Origin: Acidobacteriota bacterium | Lineage (GTDB): Bacteria; Acidobacteriota; Terriglobia; Terriglobales; Acidobacteriaceae | Reading direction: 5' to 3' | Length of the DNA stretch: 5,229 nt | Assembly: GCA_021810815.1 (NCBI GenBank) | Contig: JAJZHR010000220.1 | Coordinates: 1 to 5,229 of the forward strand | Shown here: piece by piece, positions 5,086-5,229 of the stretch | How positions within the stretch are numbered: the stretch's first letter is position 1 | How the letters are laid out: every line of letters begins with the position of its first letter | Position numbers and translations under genes: made by a program | The notes under the pieces: generated by a model | The model's input: the letters and a program-made list of their open reading frames with translations, nothing else | Databases searched by the model: none | What the model was told of the DNA's origin: nothing

Positions 5086-5229
5086 CTATCCGGTGATGAA
5101 GAGCTTCCTCAGCCTCATCACCGGCCGCTCAAAGGCATAAAGAGAAACAGCGCAGATGATGGTGCTGGTTGCGAGCACAAAGAACATTCGCCCGTAAAGC
5201 TGCGCCGACGACCCAGGTGCTATAGGCCC
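5086..5229 (-). CDS. C-terminal end of a probable acyltransferase-3 (OafA/YrhL-type) membrane protein
   Basis: This is an open frame of 47 codons plus TAG that enters from the right edge. It consists of a short hydrophilic part, a hydrophobic helix (MFFVLATSTIICAVSLYAF, about residues 15-33), then ERPVMRLRKLF and the stop. A last helix ending in (F/W)xxERPxxRLRRxF just before the stop is the usual C terminus of integral membrane acyltransferase-3 proteins, which O-acylate sugars of O-antigen, exopolysaccharide or similar glycans using acyl-CoA. The catalytic N-terminal histidine region lies outside the window, so the call rests on the C-terminal pattern alone. It is in the same direction as paralogue B with a gap of about 100 bp, and may share its transcript. 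Confidence 0.65.
   Translation of the reverse strand, partial: GPIAPGSSAQLYGRMFFVLATSTIICAVSLYAFERPVMRLRKLFITG
5090..5124. repeat. 10-bp inverted repeat at the 3' end of the acyltransferase-like gene
   Basis: CCGGTGATGA (5090-5099) and TCATCACCGG (5115-5124) are perfect complements around a 15-base loop, ending one base before the stop codon on the minus strand. No T-tract follows (TAGAACCAGG), so it is not a standard intrinsic terminator. mRNA 3' protection or weak termination is possible. Confidence 0.5.

Overview
The window is GC-rich bacterial chromosomal DNA with tightly packed genes, mostly G/C third codon positions and Shine-Dalgarno (SD) starts. The TrpB/TrpA sequences and the style of the membrane glycosyltransferases would suit a soil Acidobacteriota (Terriglobia/Acidobacteriaceae type). 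That placement is an impression from sequence style, not a search result. No tRNA, rRNA, CRISPR array, insertion sequence or transposase was seen.

Layout. Positions 1-1493, minus strand: the tryptophan synthase pair trpB (complete) and trpA (first 80 codons, running off the left edge), joined by a TGATG stop/start overlap. Positions 1494-1879: a 386-bp divergent intergenic region. It holds a canonical intrinsic terminator pointing at trpB, which works as an attenuator if trpBA transcription starts upstream of it. Just upstream are a 9-bp hairpin and a possible 28-codon aromatic-rich leader peptide. A further GC-rich palindrome lies next to the gene on the other strand. Positions 1880-3427, plus strand: a multi-spanning GT-C-like (family 39-like) membrane glycosyltransferase. 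Positions 3452-4981, minus strand: a clear paralogue of it, arranged tail to tail with only 24 bp between stop codons. Positions 5086-5229, minus strand: the last 47 codons of what looks like an acyltransferase-3 (OafA/YrhL-type) membrane protein, about 100 bp upstream of the second glycosyltransferase and in the same orientation.

How it fits together. TrpB and TrpA form the alpha2beta2 enzyme for the last two steps of tryptophan synthesis. The right two thirds look like envelope glycan genes: two polytopic glycosyltransferases with the same N-terminal acidic loop, the same central motifs and the same C-terminal soluble domain, beside a probable carbohydrate O-acyltransferase. The most interesting items are the attenuator-like trp leader and the inverted paralogue pair, whose C-terminal domain I cannot assign to a named function.
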